Positions 57,334 to 64,000 of a DNA stretch of 64,000 nt are shown here, piece by piece. The notes under the pieces are model-generated. The model had not been told where the DNA came from, did not search any database, and saw nothing but the letters and a program-made list of their open reading frames with translations. The position numbers and the translations under genes were made by a program. How positions within the stretch are numbered: position 1 is the first letter of the stretch; every line of letters starts with the position of its first letter. The stretch lies in NCBI GenBank assembly GCA_016791475.1, contig JAEUWI010000002.1, positions 1-64,000 of the forward strand, read 5' to 3'. Source of the DNA: Candidatus Hydrogenedentota bacterium. GTDB taxonomy: Bacteria > Hydrogenedentota > Hydrogenedentia > Hydrogenedentales > JAEUWI01.

Positions 57334-60300
57334 TCAACCGAAAGGCAACCGTCTACGCACTTCGCGAAGCAGCTCCCGTATCGATGAGTCCAAGATCTTC
57401 GCAATCAGCGAGCGGTTTGTCGCCCTCACCCTTGGGGTCAATACCGCGGACTTCTTCCCCGGCTTAACTTCGAAGATCAGGTCAATGCCATTCGCTTTGT
57501 AGAATGCGTTCAACGTGGGAATCAGCAGTCCGTTGGTGTACGCGAAAGAATCGTGCCCGGGATTCTCGAAGACATTGTTGCCGCCGTGGACGCGATAGGC
57601 GCCCCAGCACTCGTTGGTGGAAGCGATGGGGCCGTGGCACAGCGTGGTGCGGGTGAGAAAGCCATCGGCGCAGACGCGAAAGGCGTGGGGAATGGGCATT
57701 ACCCGCTCCAGCGCCTCGCGCGAGAAAGCGAGGCCCGTCGTGGGCACGAAATAGGGGAAGTGGCGCGTCCGCTTTGTGTATCGGAGAAGATCGCCGGTGT
57801 ACACGAGGTCACGAAACTTTTCTTCCGTCACCTCGCCCTCCACCATTTTGAAGAGGTTGTGCTGATAGATGGCGCACCCCGGATTGGCTTCGATCAGGCG
57901 CGCCAGATTGGCCAGTTTGTCCGGGAACCAGCAATCGTCGCTGTCGATGAAGCAGATGATATCTCCGCGTGATCGTTGGAAGCCATCGTTGAAACCTGCG
58001 GCCTGTCCCTCATTTGTCTCCTTGAAGTGCAGTCTGACGCGATCGGGGTTGGCCCTGGCGATTCTCTCCATGATCTCGCGGGAATGATCCGTGGAGGCAT
58101 CGTCCACCACAATGAATTCAAAATCCTCGAAGTTCTGCTGCGCCACGGAGCGCAGCGCCTCGTCGAGAAATTCCGCGCCATTGTAGTTGGAAAGGATTAC
58201 GGAAAACACGGGGTTCCTGTGTGTGCTTGTGTCGTTGTCGGCACGCGGTCTGATTGCGCGGGCCATCCATTGCGCGGGATTCCAGCGACGCCGGACCGGC
58301 CTGCGCAAGTCTACGGCCCGGGGGACTTCCCATTCCACTCCGCCGTCCGCGGGCTCCGCGAGGAACGCGCAGGCCCGAAAGTTTTCGATCAGGGCGGGGG
58401 CGGTGGCGGCGGGCCGAAGCACGATGAGGCACTGAATGCGCGAAGGGGCCGGGCCCTGGGGGAGGTCGATTTCGTGGCGCAGTGTGGCCCACGCTCCGTG
58501 TCCGGGGTGCTCGGCGCTGTGGGTCTTTCGTTTGCCGTTCGTGGTGATGTGTACATTGAGCGCCAGGGCGTGGCGGTCGCCGCACCGGGCGTCGAGACTG
58601 ATTGAGAGCCGTGCGCCCGCGAGGTCCCGCGACACGGCCAGGCGCTGCTCGAGTCCCGCGGACCGTGCGCCATCATCGGGATGGAGCTTGATCGATGTTC
58701 CGCGCCGTCGCGATTCCGTCGCGCTCTCCAGGCGGGTGCCCTCGAAGAGGCTCCAGTGCGCGGGCTGATGGTCATTCCCCATGGCGAAGTGGCCATTTCT
58801 CGCAAGTTCGAGCGGGGCTTCCGGACGCCATCCGGCCCACGCGGTCTGGTCGAGATAGTGGAAGAACTGATCGCGAGCGGGATGGGTGTTGTCTCCGTGC
58901 CAGGGCTTGGAGCGGGCGGAGTAATGGATGACTTTGGGGTGTTCCGTGATGGCCTGGTACTCCGCCTCGCCGAAGGGGCTTTCCCGCCATGAGGGATAGC
59001 GGAAGATGTGGGGAATCTGGTTCCAGGGTAGATCGAGTTCGCCCCAGTTCGCGTGGAGAATGGCATTGAGGCCATCCTGGTCCCACCAGCGCACATGTTC
59101 GCTGTGATCGTTGAGGTACGCGATGATCCTGCGGGTGGCCTCGGTGGCGCGCCATTGGGTCAGGTTCAGCAGGAGGAGTCCGGCGTTGAAATATCTGGTG
59201 TCCGGAGGAATGGCCAGTTCGCGGTAGTTGGTGAGCGCTTCGGTCGCGGAGAGATAAGGGCGACAGGCCTCGAAATTGGCCAGCGCCGTCTCGCTGCACA
59301 TCCAGGGCGCGGTCATGTCCTGCACGGCGAGCAAATGATGGGCGCCCGGGTCCCGATCCCAGATCTCACCCAGATCGCCCAGGACGATCATGTCGCAATC
59401 GAGGTAGATGGCCTTCCGGTGGCGGGCAGGCAGAAGATCGGGGATGAGCAGCCGGCTGTAGGTGAGGAGGTTCACGTGCCCCGTGATCTTCATGTGCCTG
59501 AGTGCCGCAAACTCGGGTTCGAGCCAATGGACGCGGAGTCGGGGGCTGTCCCACGAAGAGAGCAGTCTGGATCGGAGCGCATCGCCGAGTCCGCCGTCGA
59601 TCACATGAAGGAGCACCAGGCGATCCGGGGCCAGATTGCACAGGACCGATTTCACCATGGCCGCCAGGGGCATGGCAAAGCTGTCGTCGGCCGCGGCGAC
59701 GAGCACGATGGTATCGGGTCCGTCGAAGGCGCTCGGGACCGTGCCCCCGTGTGCGGGGGCGTCCTTCAGGAGGCGCGAGGCCACGCGCGATGCGAAGGAG
59801 GGGGGGGAGGTCGCGGACTCGGGCAGGTCGAGTCCCTCGATGACCGGGCGCACTTCAGCGGCGCGGGACTCCGGCCAGGTGCGCGGGGGGGCCGCCATGG
59901 CGACGTCCAGCAGGCGAACGAAATTTTTCGCATAGAGGTCCATCGCAAAGGGCCGGGTGGCGGCACGGGCCGCCCGGCCCAGGAGTTCCAGACGCGCCCT
60001 GTTTTCCGCGAGCTCGCAGAGGATTTCCGCCATGGCGCACATGTCGCCGACCGGCACGGTGAAGCCATTGACACCGTGATCGATAATGCCGGCGAGGCCG
60101 CTGTCCGTTCGCGTTACCACGGGGACGACGCCGTGGGCCATGGATTCGAGCATGCTGTTGCTCGTGCCTTCGAAGTCGGAAGTCTGAATGAATACATCGT
60201 GCCGATGCCAGAGGGCGTCCATGGCGTCGGGCGGCACCTTGCCGGTGAAGCGCACGCGTCCGCCATGATCCAGGCCGGCCATGGCGCTCTTCAGTTCGCC

Positions 60301-60948
60301 GAGCTGACGACCCTGGCCCACAATGTCGAATGAGAAGTCGCATTTCCTCAGCAGCAACTGCTCTACGAGGGGGACAAAGTCGAGGACGCGCTTCTGTTGT
60401 TGAACAATGCGCCCACCGTAGACGAGGCGCAAGGGCGCGTTGGAATAGTTGCGATCAAGGGCAACCGGTACGTGGATGCCGGTGGGCATGGTGGCGATGT
60501 CGTGGCGGCGGTGTGGGAGGCGCAGGGCGAGCCGCGCGGCACACTCGGGGCTGACGGCGGCGAATTGTGTGATGAGGGGCTCGTACCATTCGAGGGGATT
60601 GTAGTATTCAGTCTCGGAATCCGCGCGACAGAAGCCGATACAGCGGAGGTCGACGCCCTCGTCGATCAGTCCCGCGCAAACGTCAAAGACCGGCCAGATG
60701 AAGTTGGGGAGCACGACGGCTGGGGCCAATTCGCGGAGGAGGGACCGCATATCGGCCTGACTGGGTGCGGTGTGATCGAAGCGGCCCAGCTTGTTGCCGG
60801 TCTCGCGCGCGTTAACCAGGACGATGCGGTGGCGCGGGTGCGTCTTCATGGCGTCGCGCAGGCGAAACGACCAGGCCGTAACCCCGGAGATACCATCCAG
60901 CCCCACAATGATCACGGGGATGGGGCGTTCGGATTTCGGACTGGACAT
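57334..60948 (-). CDS. Three-domain glycosyltransferase (GT4-GT8-GT2)
   Basis: This 1,204-residue protein has three transferase domains. Residues 1-370 are GT4-like, with DFEGTSNSMLESMAHGVVPVV, the usual E-x7-E region. Residues about 400-690 are GT8-like, with AIYLDCDMIVLGDL carrying the DxD metal motif. After a beta-rich linker (about 700-890) residues 925-1190 are GT2, with FSVILSNYNGAEFLDEALRSV, EFIVVDDAS and ICFIDSDDCW. No membrane segments are evident, so it is probably cytosolic. It may make a complete oligosaccharide in successive steps. All three domains retain key residues. Donor sugars unknown. Confidence 0.85.
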   Translation of the reverse strand: MSSPKSERPIPVIIVGLDGISGVTAWSFRLRDAMKTHPRHRIVLVNARETGNKLGRFDHTAPSQADMRSLLRELAPAVVLPNFIWPVFDVCAGLIDEGVDLRCIGFCRADSETEYYNPLEWYEPLITQFAAVSPECAARLALRLPHRRHDIATMPTGIHVPVALDRNYSNAPLRLVYGGRIVQQQKRVLDFVPLVEQLLLRKCDFSFDIVGQGRQLGELKSAMAGLDHGGRVRFTGKVPPDAMDALWHRHDVFIQTSDFEGTSNSMLESMAHGVVPVVTRTDSGLAGIIDHGVNGFTVPVGDMCAMAEILCELAENRARLELLGRAARAATRPFAMDLYAKNFVRLLDVAMAAPPRTWPESRAAEVRPVIEGLDLPESATSPPSFASRVASRLLKDAPAHGGTVPSAFDGPDTIVLVAAADDSFAMPLAAMVKSVLCNLAPDRLVLLHVIDGGLGDALRSRLLSSWDSPRLRVHWLEPEFAALRHMKITGHVNLLTYSRLLIPDLLPARHRKAIYLDCDMIVLGDLGEIWDRDPGAHHLLAVQDMTAPWMCSETALANFEACRPYLSATEALTNYRELAIPPDTRYFNAGLLLLNLTQWRATEATRRIIAYLNDHSEHVRWWDQDGLNAILHANWGELDLPWNQIPHIFRYPSWRESPFGEAEYQAITEHPKVIHYSARSKPWHGDNTHPARDQFFHYLDQTAWAGWRPEAPLELARNGHFAMGNDHQPAHWSLFEGTRLESATESRRRGTSIKLHPDDGARSAGLEQRLAVSRDLAGARLSISLDARCGDRHALALNVHITTNGKRKTHSAEHPGHGAWATLRHEIDLPQGPAPSRIQCLIVLRPAATAPALIENFRACAFLAEPADGGVEWEVPRAVDLRRPVRRRWNPAQWMARAIRPRADNDTSTHRNPVFSVILSNYNGAEFLDEALRSVAQQNFEDFEFIVVDDASTDHSREIMERIARANPDRVRLHFKETNEGQAAGFNDGFQRSRGDIICFIDSDDCWFPDKLANLARLIEANPGCAIYQHNLFKMVEGEVTEEKFRDLVYTGDLLRYTKRTRHFPYFVPTTGLAFSREALERVMPIPHAFRVCADGFLTRTTLCHGPIASTNECWGAYRVHGGNNVFENPGHDSFAYTNGLLIPTLNAFYKANGIDLIFEVKPGKKSAVLTPRVRATNRSLIAKILDSSIRELLREVRRRLPFG

Positions 60949-61195
60949 ACGCTGTCAGGCGCTCCGGGGCGGTTGGGCTGGCACGCGTTAGTATAGCAGG
61001 CAGTTGATGGTTGACAGGAGCTGGACAGCGGCGAAATCGAAATTCCACCGGGCCAGTGGCCTGCGACGGGCATTGAGTCGGATGGCGAAGGGGGCAACCA
61101 GGTCGTGCTTAAGTACCTGCGCAGACGGCTCGACGGAAACGGAGCGGATCGAGGGCGAGAATACCATCCTCGACGGCGACACCGTGGCGGGGAAG

Positions 61196-62077
61196 TTACT
61201 TGCGGCGGGGGGAAATAAGCAGGCGCAGGAGGGGGTTTGGGAAGCGCCGTTCGAGGGTTATTGCGTAGAAGGTGTCGGTAATGTCGGGGATGCTGGCCAC
61301 TTCTTTCATCAGTCCGGTTTTGAGTTCGTCTTCCACAACGATGCGCGGGACAATCGCCAATCCGGTATTTTCGCGCACCAGAAGGCGCAGCATGGCCATG
61401 TCGTCCACTTCGGCCGCGATACGGGGCCGAATACCCAATCGATCCATCATCGCGTCAAAGCCGGTACGAATGCCGCTCTCCACGGTGGGCACGAGAAGCG
61501 GCTGTTCCGCGAGGAGGCGTGCCAGCGGCGCTTTGGGCAGTTTGCGCGCCCGGTGTCGTATGAGGCTGACCGGTTGTTCGTCGAGCAGGTGCGCCACCCA
61601 GGTGGTTGCGGCATCACGAGAGGGTGCGTGATTGGAGAGCACCACGTCGAGCAGGTGTGCCCGCAAATCCAGCATCAAGGCGCCAAAGGTACCGGAGCGA
61701 AGCACGATTTCAACGTCGTCGCGATGCGTCAGGGGCTTCAGAAACTGAATCTGAAAGTTTCGGGAGAGGGTAGCCAGGGCGCCAACCCGAAGCACACGAC
61801 GTTTTGACTCTCCCCGCTCCGTCAACGTGCTCATCAACTCGTTGCCGATGGCGAAAATCTCGTCCGCATGATCCAGGGCAATCTGACCCGCTTCGGTCAG
61901 AATCAACTGCTTCCCACGGCGCTCGAAGAGGGGGTGACCGATTTCGGCCTCGAGTTTCTGAATCTGAATCGAGAGCGCCGACTGGGAAACATACAGGTGT
62001 TCCGCAGCGCGCGTCAGGTTTCCTTCGTGCGCCACGGCCCAGAAATACCGCAGGTGGTTGTAGTTTAGTCGTGCCAT
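61196..62077 (-). CDS. LysR-family regulator, likely of the dab operon
   Basis: The 293-residue protein has the LysR HTH: NYNHLRYFWAVAHEGNLTRAAEHLYVSQSALSIQIQKLE (residues 5-43), then a regulatory domain (about 90-290). The opening LNYNHLRYFW is close to NhaR/CbbR-like regulators. It is transcribed away from dabB, from which it is separated by 105 bases, the standard layout for a LysR protein and its target. Many dab operons have a LysR regulator beside them. Inducer unknown; carbon supply is plausible. Confidence 0.88.
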   Translation of the reverse strand: MARLNYNHLRYFWAVAHEGNLTRAAEHLYVSQSALSIQIQKLEAEIGHPLFERRGKQLILTEAGQIALDHADEIFAIGNELMSTLTERGESKRRVLRVGALATLSRNFQIQFLKPLTHRDDVEIVLRSGTFGALMLDLRAHLLDVVLSNHAPSRDAATTWVAHLLDEQPVSLIRHRARKLPKAPLARLLAEQPLLVPTVESGIRTGFDAMMDRLGIRPRIAAEVDDMAMLRLLVRENTGLAIVPRIVVEDELKTGLMKEVASIPDITDTFYAITLERRFPNPLLRLLISPRRK

Positions 62078-62084
62078 ATCGTCA

Positions 62085-62099
62085 TTCTATAAAATAGAA
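62085..62099. promoter_or_regulatory. LysR-type operator
   Basis: TTCTAT-AAA-ATAGAA is a perfect palindrome that contains T-N11-A. It starts eight bases upstream of the lysR ATG in the shared lysR-dabB region. A related AT-rich half-site (TATATATTTTATA) lies about 20 bases further towards dabB. Confidence 0.6.
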
Positions 62100-62182
62100 C
62101 GACATGATTCAAACTATATATTTTATAAATGACCCGGCACCCAGGTAGACTTTGCCAACCTAAACGCGAGGGATTGGCATTG

Positions 62183-63760
62183 ATGAATACAATCGTTTTC
62201 TTGAGCTTAAGCGGACCGCTCCTGCTGGCGGCGGTTGCCGTCCTGTCCCGATTCGAACAGGGCGCCCGGCCCCGCTACGTCCTGGGAGCCAGCAGGTTCG
62301 CCACGCTGGCCTCTTTTCTTCTCGCGATCGGGAGCGCGGTGTACGTTGCCGTCGCCGGCGCACGGTCGACGGAGGTATTCGGCGTTGATCCGATCGCATT
62401 CTCGATACGCCTCGACGCGCTCAGCGTGACGCTGTATCTTCTCGTGGCTTTTGTGGGCGCCGTGGCCGTTCAGTTCAGCCGAAACTACCTGGATGGGGAA
62501 AAACGGCAGTGTGAGTTCCTGGGCCACATGTGCCTCACGCTTTGCGCGGTCAGTCTGCTGGTCCTGTCCGGAAGTCTCTTCCAGATGGTGCTGGCGTGGA
62601 TAGGCACCAGTGTGGCGTTGCACCGTCTGCTCCTGTTCCATTCCGATCGGCCCAGGGCCGTGGCCGCGGCACGGAAGAAGTTCATCTGCGCGCGGGTGGC
62701 CGACGGCTTCCTGATTGTGGCGGCTGTTCTACTTTATCTGGCCTTCGGCACGGGTGATATTTCGCAGATATTGCATACCTCCAGACCGATGTCGGGTGCT
62801 GGCGCGATGCCGTTGTCGGCTCAGGGCGCTGCCCTCCTGATTGTACTGGCCGCCGCGTTCAAATCAGCCCAGTTTCCCTTTCACGGCTGGCTGACTGAAG
62901 TTATGGAGACGCCGACGCCCGTTTCGGCCCTGCTCCACGCCGGCATCGTCAATGCCGGGGGATTTCTCGTGGTTCGACTCTCGGATGTGGTTGTATCGAG
63001 CCCGATCGCCCTGCACCTTCTTGTGCTGATCGGCGGGCTGACGGCGCTGGTGGGCACCGTGGTCATGCTGACCCAGACCAATATCAAGTCCTCGCTGGCG
63101 TGGTCCACGGTGTCGCAGATGGGTTTCATGTTGCTCCAGTGCGGTTTTGGCGCTTTTTCCGCAGCGACCCTGCATATCGTGGCTCACTCGCTCTATAAGG
63201 CCCACGCCTTTCTGGCGTCGGGCAGTGCCGTGGACACCGGGCGCATACAGGGTGCCTCTCCCCAGTTGGTTCGTCCCTCGTTGGCGATTCTCGTGGGCGT
63301 TGCCCTTGGCGCGCTTGGGCTCTTCATCGGCATCGGAATGATTGGGGGGGTGTCGCTGACTGAAAAGCCCGCGGTGGTTGCGCTGGGCGCCATTCTCTTG
63401 ATGGGGCTTTCTCAGTTCCTGGTTCGCGGAGTGTCTTCCGGACATGGGGGGGGGATGCTGGTGCGCGTTTTTCTGATGACCTCCGGCCTGGCCGTGCTCT
63501 ATTTCGGGCTCCAGCAGGGGGCGGCCTGGATCGCGGGCGATCTGTTCCCGCCTGCGGTGGTCCCCGACGCCCTCGGCATCGCGGCGATGGTGCTTTTGGT
63601 TGTGCTGTTTGGCGTCATCAGCCTGGCCCAGCTTTATGGTTGGGCGTGGGCGATGCGCTGGCCGGGGATCTACGTGTATGTGTCCAACGGGTTCTATGCG
63701 AACGCCATGTTTGATCGGACCATTGGATGTTTGGAAACGACCGCGCGGCAACAGCACTAA
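62183..63760 (+). CDS. dabB: DabB, NuoL-like subunit of inorganic carbon transporter
   Basis: The ATG at 62183 (after GAGGGA) gives a 525-residue membrane protein with about 13 to 15 helices. It belongs to the complex I antiporter family: FKSAQFPFHGWLTEVMETPTPVSALLHAGIVNAGGFLVVRL has the conserved Lys and the His of the proton channel. LTQTNIKSSLAWSTVSQMGFM and HIVAHSLYKAHAFLASG follow. The gene is paired with a DUF2309 gene 33 bases downstream, and a LysR regulator is divergent, which is the DAB arrangement. DabB is thought to pass cations that drive carbon dioxide hydration by DabA. Confidence 0.9.
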   Translation: MNTIVFLSLSGPLLLAAVAVLSRFEQGARPRYVLGASRFATLASFLLAIGSAVYVAVAGARSTEVFGVDPIAFSIRLDALSVTLYLLVAFVGAVAVQFSRNYLDGEKRQCEFLGHMCLTLCAVSLLVLSGSLFQMVLAWIGTSVALHRLLLFHSDRPRAVAAARKKFICARVADGFLIVAAVLLYLAFGTGDISQILHTSRPMSGAGAMPLSAQGAALLIVLAAAFKSAQFPFHGWLTEVMETPTPVSALLHAGIVNAGGFLVVRLSDVVVSSPIALHLLVLIGGLTALVGTVVMLTQTNIKSSLAWSTVSQMGFMLLQCGFGAFSAATLHIVAHSLYKAHAFLASGSAVDTGRIQGASPQLVRPSLAILVGVALGALGLFIGIGMIGGVSLTEKPAVVALGAILLMGLSQFLVRGVSSGHGGGMLVRVFLMTSGLAVLYFGLQQGAAWIAGDLFPPAVVPDALGIAAMVLLVVLFGVISLAQLYGWAWAMRWPGIYVYVSNGFYANAMFDRTIGCLETTARQQH

Positions 63761-63793
63761 CGGACGTTTACGTTGTACGAAGGAGAGTGAACA

Positions 63794-64000
63794 ATGGATA
63801 TGGCTGAATCAAAACCGTCAACATCGACTTCCAAAATTGCGGAAGCGGTGCGCAAGGCTGCGGGCTCCATCGCGCCGTGCTGGCCCCTGAAAGAGTTCGT
63901 GGCGGTAAATCCTTTTGTCGGAATGGCTGATCACGACTTTTGCGACGCCGCCTGCCGGATGGCGCGCGTGGCGGGAGCCCATTTGTTCATGCCCCGATCC
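63794..64000 (+). CDS. dabA: DabA (DUF2309), N-terminal part, cut by window edge
   Basis: Sixty-nine codons are seen from the ATG at 63794, preceded by AGGAGA. SIAPCWPLKEFVAVNPFVGM (about residues 25-44) matches the N-terminus of DUF2309/DabA proteins, which start with an SxxPxWPLxxFxAxNP motif. DabA is a distant beta-carbonic-anhydrase-like zinc protein that converts carbon dioxide to bicarbonate in the cytoplasm. The zinc ligands lie beyond the window, so catalysis cannot be checked here. Confidence 0.88.
   Translation, partial: MDMAESKPSTSTSKIAEAVRKAAGSIAPCWPLKEFVAVNPFVGMADHDFCDAACRMARVAGAHLFMPRS

Overview
The window is a chromosomal segment of a GC-rich, Gram-negative-type bacterium with short intergenic spaces. 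Several gene families point to an uncultured lineage of the planctomycete/verrucomicrobial neighbourhood, possibly Candidatus Hydrogenedentota. They are a DUF1559-type prepilin with an H-x10-DG tail, a protein with a VPxP variant of the PEP-CTERM sorting tail, a GH127 arabinofuranosidase-like enzyme with a LamG domain, a ceramidase-like hydrolase, an acetylxylan-esterase-like hydrolase and a Reg_prop sensor kinase. The lineage is an inference from gene content. No rRNA or tRNA gene was seen.

Layout. 1-0.6 kb: a truncated IS transposase and its terminal repeat. 0.6-9.2 kb: GH127 enzyme, a Doc-type toxin-antitoxin pair, an acyltransferase/NUDIX pair, a prepilin with a promoter and a structured leader, an ankyrin lipoprotein and EttA. 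9.2-12.4 kb: an apparent defence island with an N4-cytosine methyltransferase, an XcyI-family restriction enzyme and an AlbA_2/Schlafen-type ATPase. 12.5-22.6 kb: a LOV-like PAS/SpoIIE phosphatase, a sodium:solute symporter, surface and ankyrin proteins, a MshEN-HDOD protein, a PEP-CTERM protein, ComF and a GspF-N-like small protein. 23-35 kb: a GlcD/GlcF-type oxidoreductase, two sensor kinases, an HDOD protein, paired TPR membrane proteins and a NUDIX hydrolase. 34.8-44.7 kb: purE, a deoxyribosyltransferase-like protein, an M23 peptidase, a parvulin, a metallophosphoesterase, an esterase, VapBC and an alcohol dehydrogenase. 45-50.6 kb: a MoxR/VWA pair, a mannosyltransferase-like gene bounded by a partial moxR duplication, and an AAA_14/DUF4143 ATPase behind an AT-rich array of hairpins. 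50.6-61 kb: transporters, ceramidase, YheT hydrolase, RraA-like protein, a DUF115-like protein and a three-domain glycosyltransferase. 61.2-64 kb: a LysR regulator divergent from dabB and the start of dabA, an energy-coupled inorganic carbon uptake system.

Themes. Signal transduction is prominent, with two histidine kinases, a SpoIIE phosphatase, two HDOD proteins and a LysR regulator. Surface polysaccharide and glycan metabolism recurs. The most unusual material is non-coding. Short heptamers repeat at exact 9- or 10-bp periods and are arranged as long inverted repeats at four sites. There is a cloverleaf-like palindrome near 20.0 kb. Three related hairpins precede the DUF4143 ATPase, and an IS end stands alone 18 kb from its parent copy. 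Gene starts were chosen by ribosome binding sites and domain boundaries. Long reading frames antisense to real genes were discarded as GC artefacts.
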